From assembly GCA_964650405.1 (NCBI GenBank), contig CAZYTO010000145.1:1-14439 (forward strand): 14,439 nt of DNA. Reading direction: 5' to 3'. This document shows positions 11,801 through 14,439 of the stretch, piece after piece. Position 1 is the first letter of the stretch. The number at the start of each line of letters is the position of its first letter. This DNA comes from CAZYTO01 sp964650405 (lineage in GTDB: Bacteria; Acidobacteriota; Thermoanaerobaculia; Gp7-AA8). The notes under the pieces were generated by a model, which did not search any database, was not told where the DNA came from, and saw only the letters and a list, made by a program, of their open reading frames with translations. Both the position numbers and the translations under genes were made by a program.

Positions 11801-14439
11801 CGCTGCCGTCGGGGCTCACGCTGGCCACGAACGGCACGCTTTCCGGAACGCCGCTCACCACGGGCAGCTATCCGATCACGGTCAAGGTGACCGACGCCAA
11901 CGGCTGCACCGGCACGGGCGGGACGTATACGCTCGTCATCGGCTGCCAGACCATCACGGTCACGAATCCGGCCACGACGACGGGCACGGTCAATGCGGCC
12001 TTCAGCCAGACCTTCACGCAGAGCGGCGCCATCGGTACGGCGACCTTCACCACGGCCAGCACGCTGCCCACCGGGCTGTCGCTGGCCACGAACGGCACGC
12101 TCTCCGGCACGCCCACGCAGGCCGGCTCCTTCCCGATCGTCGTCACCGTCACGGACGGCAACGGGTGCACCGGGAACAGCCCGACCTACACCCTCGTCAT
12201 CGGCTGCCAGGTCATCACCGTCACCAAGCCGGTCAACGCCGCGGGAACGGTGAATGCACCGTTCAGCGAGCAGTTCACGCAGAGCGGCGCCGTGGGCACG
12301 GCCACGTTCACCACCGCTTCCACGCTTCCCACCGGGCTCACGCTCTCGACGGGCGGCCTCCTGGCCGGCACGCCGATGCAGCAAGGCTCCTTCCCCATCG
12401 TCGTGACCGTGACCGACTCGAACGGCTGCACCGGATCGAGCGCTACGTATAACCTCGCCATCAGTTGCCAACTGATCACGGTCAATAACCCGTCCTCGAA
12501 CAGCGACCCGGCGGGTACGGCTCTCTTCGCCGCGAACTTCACCTTCACCCAGAGCGGCGCGATCGGCGGGGCGACGTTCACCACCGCCTCCACGCTCCCG
12601 ACCGGCGTGACGCTCACCACGGGCGGCGTCCTCTCCGGCACTCCGATGCAGGGCGGAAGCTTCCCGATCACTGTCACCGTGACCGACGGCAACGGCTGCA
12701 CGGGCACGAGCTCCGGCTACACGCTGACCATCACCTGCCCGACCATCAACGTGACCAACCCCGGCGTCAGCACGGGAACGGCGGGAACGGCCTTCAGCCA
12801 GACCTTCACCCAGTCGGGCGGTATCGGCACGATCACCTGGAGCGAAACGGGAGCGTTGCCCACGGGCATCACGCTCGCCAGCGGCACTGGCGTTCTGTCG
12901 GGGACCACCAGCCAGGTGGGCACGTTCCCGATCACGGTGACCGCCACCGACCAGAACGGCTGCCAGGGCACCGGCGCGACCTATAACCTGACCATCAGTT
13001 GCCAGACCGTCTCGGTCACCAACCCCGGTGTCAATACCGGCACGGTGGACACGGCCTTCAGCCAGACCTTCACCGCCACCGGCATCCTCGGCACGGTGAC
13101 CTGGAGCGAGACCGGCGCGCTGCCGGCGGGCATCACGCTCAACAGCGCCAGCGGCCTGCTCTCCGGTACGCCGACCGTCAACGGCAGCTTCCCGATCACG
13201 GTCAAGGCCACGGACACCAACGGCTGCTTCGGCACGTCGAGCTACACGCTGACGATCAACTGCCAGACCATCACCGTGACCAAGCCGGTTACGACGACCG
13301 GTACGGTCGACGCGCCGTTCAGCCAGACGTTCACCCAGAGCGGCGCGCACGGCACGGCCACGTTCACGACAGCCAGCACGCTCCCGGCGGGCCTCTCGCT
13401 TTCCACGGGCGGTACGCTCTCCGGCACGCCGACCGTAAAGGGCACGTTCCCGATCGTGGTCACCGTCACCGACCCCAACGGCCGCACCGGCACGGGCACC
13501 CCCTACCGCCTGGTCATCAACTGCCAGCCCCTCACCCTCAACAACCCGGTCACGACGACGGGCACGGTGGGGGTGGCCTTCAGCCAGACCTTCACGCAGA
13601 GCGCCGCGCACGGGTCGGCGACGTTCACCACGGCCAGCACGCTGCCGACGGGCTTCTCGCTGTCCACGGCGGGCGTCCTCTCCGGCACGACGAACCAGCA
13701 CGGCAGCTTCCCGATCGTGGTGACCGTGACCGACAGCAACGGCTGCACGGGAACGGGCGCGACGTACAGCCTGGTCATCAACTGCCAGACCATCACGGTG
13801 ACGAATCCTGGTGTCACGACCGGCACGGTGGGCACGCCGTTCAGCCAGTCCTTCTCGCAGACGGGGGCCATCGGCGGCGCGACCTTCACGACCGCATCGA
13901 CCTTGCCGACGGGCATCACCCTGTCGGCTGCCGGCCTCCTCTCCGGCACCCCGCTCCAATCGGGTTCGTTCCCGATCGTCGTCACGGTCACGGACGGCAA
14001 CGGCTGCACGGGCACGGGCTCCACGTACACGCTGGTCATCGCCTGCAATGTGATCACTGTGACCAACCCCGGCGTCAGCAGCGGCACGGCCGGCACGGCG
14101 TTTGACCAGACCTTCACCCAGTCGGGCGGCAACGGCACGATCACCTGGTCGGAGACTGGATCCCTGCCCACCGGCATCTCGATCAACACCTCGACCGGTC
14201 ACCTCCAGGGCACGACGTCGCAGACCGGCTCCTTCCCGATCACCGTCACGGCCACCGACTCGAACGGCTGCCAGGGGACCGGCCCCACCTACACGCTGAC
14301 GATCGTCTGCCAGACCATCACCGTCACCAACCCGGCGGCGACCGCGGCAACGTACGACTTGGCCTTCAACCAAACGTTCACAGCCCGCAGCACCGCGGGC
14401 GAGGGAAAGTGGGGTGAACAGGGGGCGCGGCGGATAGGC
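8890..14439 (+). CDS. Giant secreted adhesin-like protein with Big_9 domain and He_PIG repeats (3' partial)
   Basis: The frame is open for 1850 codons to the right edge; ATG 8890 has AGGGG seven bases upstream. Residues 1-~28 are a signal peptide (ILYLVLLLLGTTSLLAAPA). Residues ~29-227 form a beta-rich region with two Cys (44, 82) and a DGKFDDW motif (178-184) of the kind found in surface sugar-binding-like domains. Residues ~228-321 match a cadherin-like Big_9 domain (NDDGYTVLRGK, VLGND, DGSFTYAND). From residue 322 there are 17 full He_PIG-type Ig-like repeats of 86-90 residues and part of an 18th, each with FSQTFTQ, LPTGLTL, LSGTP and FPIVVTVTD phrases. Each repeat starts with Cys-Gln and nearly all carry a second Cys in NGCTG. 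Secreted proteins of this build usually mediate adhesion or matrix contacts; a specific partner cannot be given. No anchor or sorting domain is seen because the C-terminus is outside the window. Confidence 0.93.
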   Translation, partial: MNSMRGGRTILYLVLLLLGTTSLLAAPAQLQVLLDGDNNTSTGCRVITNLGNVDGIEAIFTTTYDNGPDGKPVVTGVTKQTCAQPGTVNFTGPVTLDSGGWPVGTDTTGNVFVETHVPTAELPMPLHTHMRWYFIGVSGTNLELVLENETGKPILFPEPPLSHPRIVGPRGAREIILDGKFDDWLGIHPLVSGLAVTGGGKFRFLGGVAAYATSHDVFFNFSIQSNSNAPQANDDGYTVLRGKTLTVGAPGVLGNDFDPHGRPLTAVQISGPEHGALVLNSDGSFTYANDGSPAPIDGFRYKANNGLADSNTAKVVLGIVDCNVITVGPPATSSGMVGAAFSQTFTQTGAIGSPTFTLASGTLPAGMTLNTGGLLSGTPTVSGTFPITVRVTDSNNCTGVSGVYNLIITCQPITVTPPATTTGVAAAPFSQTFTQSGGIGATTFSTASVLPTGLTLSSGGVLSGTPTKTGTFPIVVTATDSHSCTGSVTYTLTITCQTITVTNPATTTGVANAAFSQTFTQSGAIGGATFSTASTLPTGLTLSTAGVLSGTPTQIGSFPIVVKATDSNGCFGNGATYTLVISCQTITVTNPSTTTGTVSSPFSQTFTAANTIGAVTFTTASPLPGGLTLSTGGVLSGTPTQTGSFPIVVKATDANGCFGNGATYTLVIGCQTITVTNPGVTTGTVSTPFSQSFSQTGAVGGATFTTASTLPGGLTLSTAGLLSGTPTQTGSFPIVVTVTDGNGCTGTGATYTLVIGCQTITVTKPVTATATVGTAFSQNFTQSGAVGGATFTTASTLPTGLSLATNGTLSGTPSQFGSFPIVVTVTDGNGCTGTSATYTLVVSCQTITVTNPATNTGVAGSPFSQTFTQSGALGGATFTTASTLPTGLSLSTGGVLSGTPTQTGTFPIVVTVTDGNGCTGTGATYTLTITCQTITVNNPGVTTGTAGSPFSQTFTQTSAIGATTFTLASGSLPSGLTLATNGTLSGTPLTTGSYPITVKVTDANGCTGTGGTYTLVIGCQTITVTNPATTTGTVNAAFSQTFTQSGAIGTATFTTASTLPTGLSLATNGTLSGTPTQAGSFPIVVTVTDGNGCTGNSPTYTLVIGCQVITVTKPVNAAGTVNAPFSEQFTQSGAVGTATFTTASTLPTGLTLSTGGLLAGTPMQQGSFPIVVTVTDSNGCTGSSATYNLAISCQLITVNNPSSNSDPAGTALFAANFTFTQSGAIGGATFTTASTLPTGVTLTTGGVLSGTPMQGGSFPITVTVTDGNGCTGTSSGYTLTITCPTINVTNPGVSTGTAGTAFSQTFTQSGGIGTITWSETGALPTGITLASGTGVLSGTTSQVGTFPITVTATDQNGCQGTGATYNLTISCQTVSVTNPGVNTGTVDTAFSQTFTATGILGTVTWSETGALPAGITLNSASGLLSGTPTVNGSFPITVKATDTNGCFGTSSYTLTINCQTITVTKPVTTTGTVDAPFSQTFTQSGAHGTATFTTASTLPAGLSLSTGGTLSGTPTVKGTFPIVVTVTDPNGRTGTGTPYRLVINCQPLTLNNPVTTTGTVGVAFSQTFTQSAAHGSATFTTASTLPTGFSLSTAGVLSGTTNQHGSFPIVVTVTDSNGCTGTGATYSLVINCQTITVTNPGVTTGTVGTPFSQSFSQTGAIGGATFTTASTLPTGITLSAAGLLSGTPLQSGSFPIVVTVTDGNGCTGTGSTYTLVIACNVITVTNPGVSSGTAGTAFDQTFTQSGGNGTITWSETGSLPTGISINTSTGHLQGTTSQTGSFPITVTATDSNGCQGTGPTYTLTIVCQTITVTNPAATAATYDLAFNQTFTARSTAGEGKWGEQGARRIG
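9853..14439 (+). repeat. Array of ~261-bp in-gene repeats (17 complete, one partial)
   Basis: Unit starts, taken at each Cys codon before Gln (or its equivalent): 9853, 10117, 10375, 10636, 10897, 11158, 11419, 11680, 11944, 12205, 12466, 12736, 13000, 13261, 13522, 13783, 14044, 14308. Most units are 261 bases; the exceptions are 258, 264 (four units) and 270 (the 12466 unit). All lengths are multiples of three. Confidence 0.95.

Noticed and set aside
10635..12452. 605-codon plus-strand frame with His/Arg/Asp-rich repeats
   Set aside because: Out-of-frame shadow of the same array; its composition is atypical and it only mirrors the repeat unit.
11554..14373. 939-codon open frame on the minus strand rich in Arg, Gly and Asp
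   Set aside because: It is antisense to the He_PIG array. Repeated GC-rich codons in the real gene lack the triplets that would make stops in this frame, so the open frame repeats with the same period. It has no domain logic, and the sense frame has a signal peptide and recognisable domains.
9853..14439. CRISPR-like regular repeats
   Set aside because: The units are ~261 bp, in frame, and encode Ig-like domains; there are no short repeats with unique spacers and no cas genes.

Overview
The window is high-GC bacterial DNA with no phage or plasmid hallmark genes. A c-di-GMP/chemotaxis-type signalling cluster, a DUF5666 lipoprotein, a giant He_PIG-repeat surface protein, a UBP-type zinc-finger protein and families of short heptamer repeats between genes together suggest an Acidobacteriota-like genome. 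That assignment is an inference from gene style; no rRNA or tRNA gene is present to confirm it.

Layout. 1-2781 (+): a CheX-like gene cut by the left edge overlaps, by ATGA, a gene of unknown function. These are followed by a stand-alone EAL phosphodiesterase and a V4R/DUF2378-like protein. The last two genes each carry a PhoB-type pair of 7-bp direct repeats with an 11-bp period, at exactly the same distance from their start codons. 2978-3883 (+): a membrane fatty-acid-hydroxylase/sterol-desaturase family gene. Its best ribosome site and ATG run into an in-frame UGA at codon 5. 3884-5071 (-): a receiver-EAL response regulator whose stop codon abuts the previous gene's stop (TGATCA). 5072-5524: a non-coding stretch with a REP-like palindrome and a probable dispersed repeat. 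5525-7328: a small membrane protein (+), an ECF sigma factor (+) and a UBP zinc-finger protein (-). Their 3' ends all lie inside composite heptamer repeats (GTGGTTA and GAAGGGC). 7563-8471 (+): a DUF5666 lipoprotein behind a textbook CRP-type box and a leader hairpin, ending at a strong terminator. 8890 to the right edge (+): a secreted protein, open for 1850 codons and unfinished. It has a signal peptide, an N-terminal domain with a DGxFDDW motif, one Big_9/cadherin-like domain, and 17 complete plus one partial ~87-residue He_PIG repeats.

How the genes fit together. The left half reads as a c-di-GMP output module: two degradative EAL proteins, both with complete catalytic residues, next to a CheX-type phosphatase and a small ligand-binding-like protein. 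No GGDEF cyclase is visible. The right half is cell-surface biology: a lipoprotein and a giant adhesin-like protein. A regulatory link between the halves is plausible but not shown by the sequence.

The most unusual signals are these: (1) heptamer repeats that supply the stop codons, and part or all of the last residues, of three neighbouring genes, one unit of which closes all six reading frames when repeated three times; (2) the equally spaced PhoB-like boxes; (3) the UGA at codon 5 of the desaturase gene, where the only downstream start would cut a predicted membrane helix in half; (4) the cysteine-laddered giant repeat protein.
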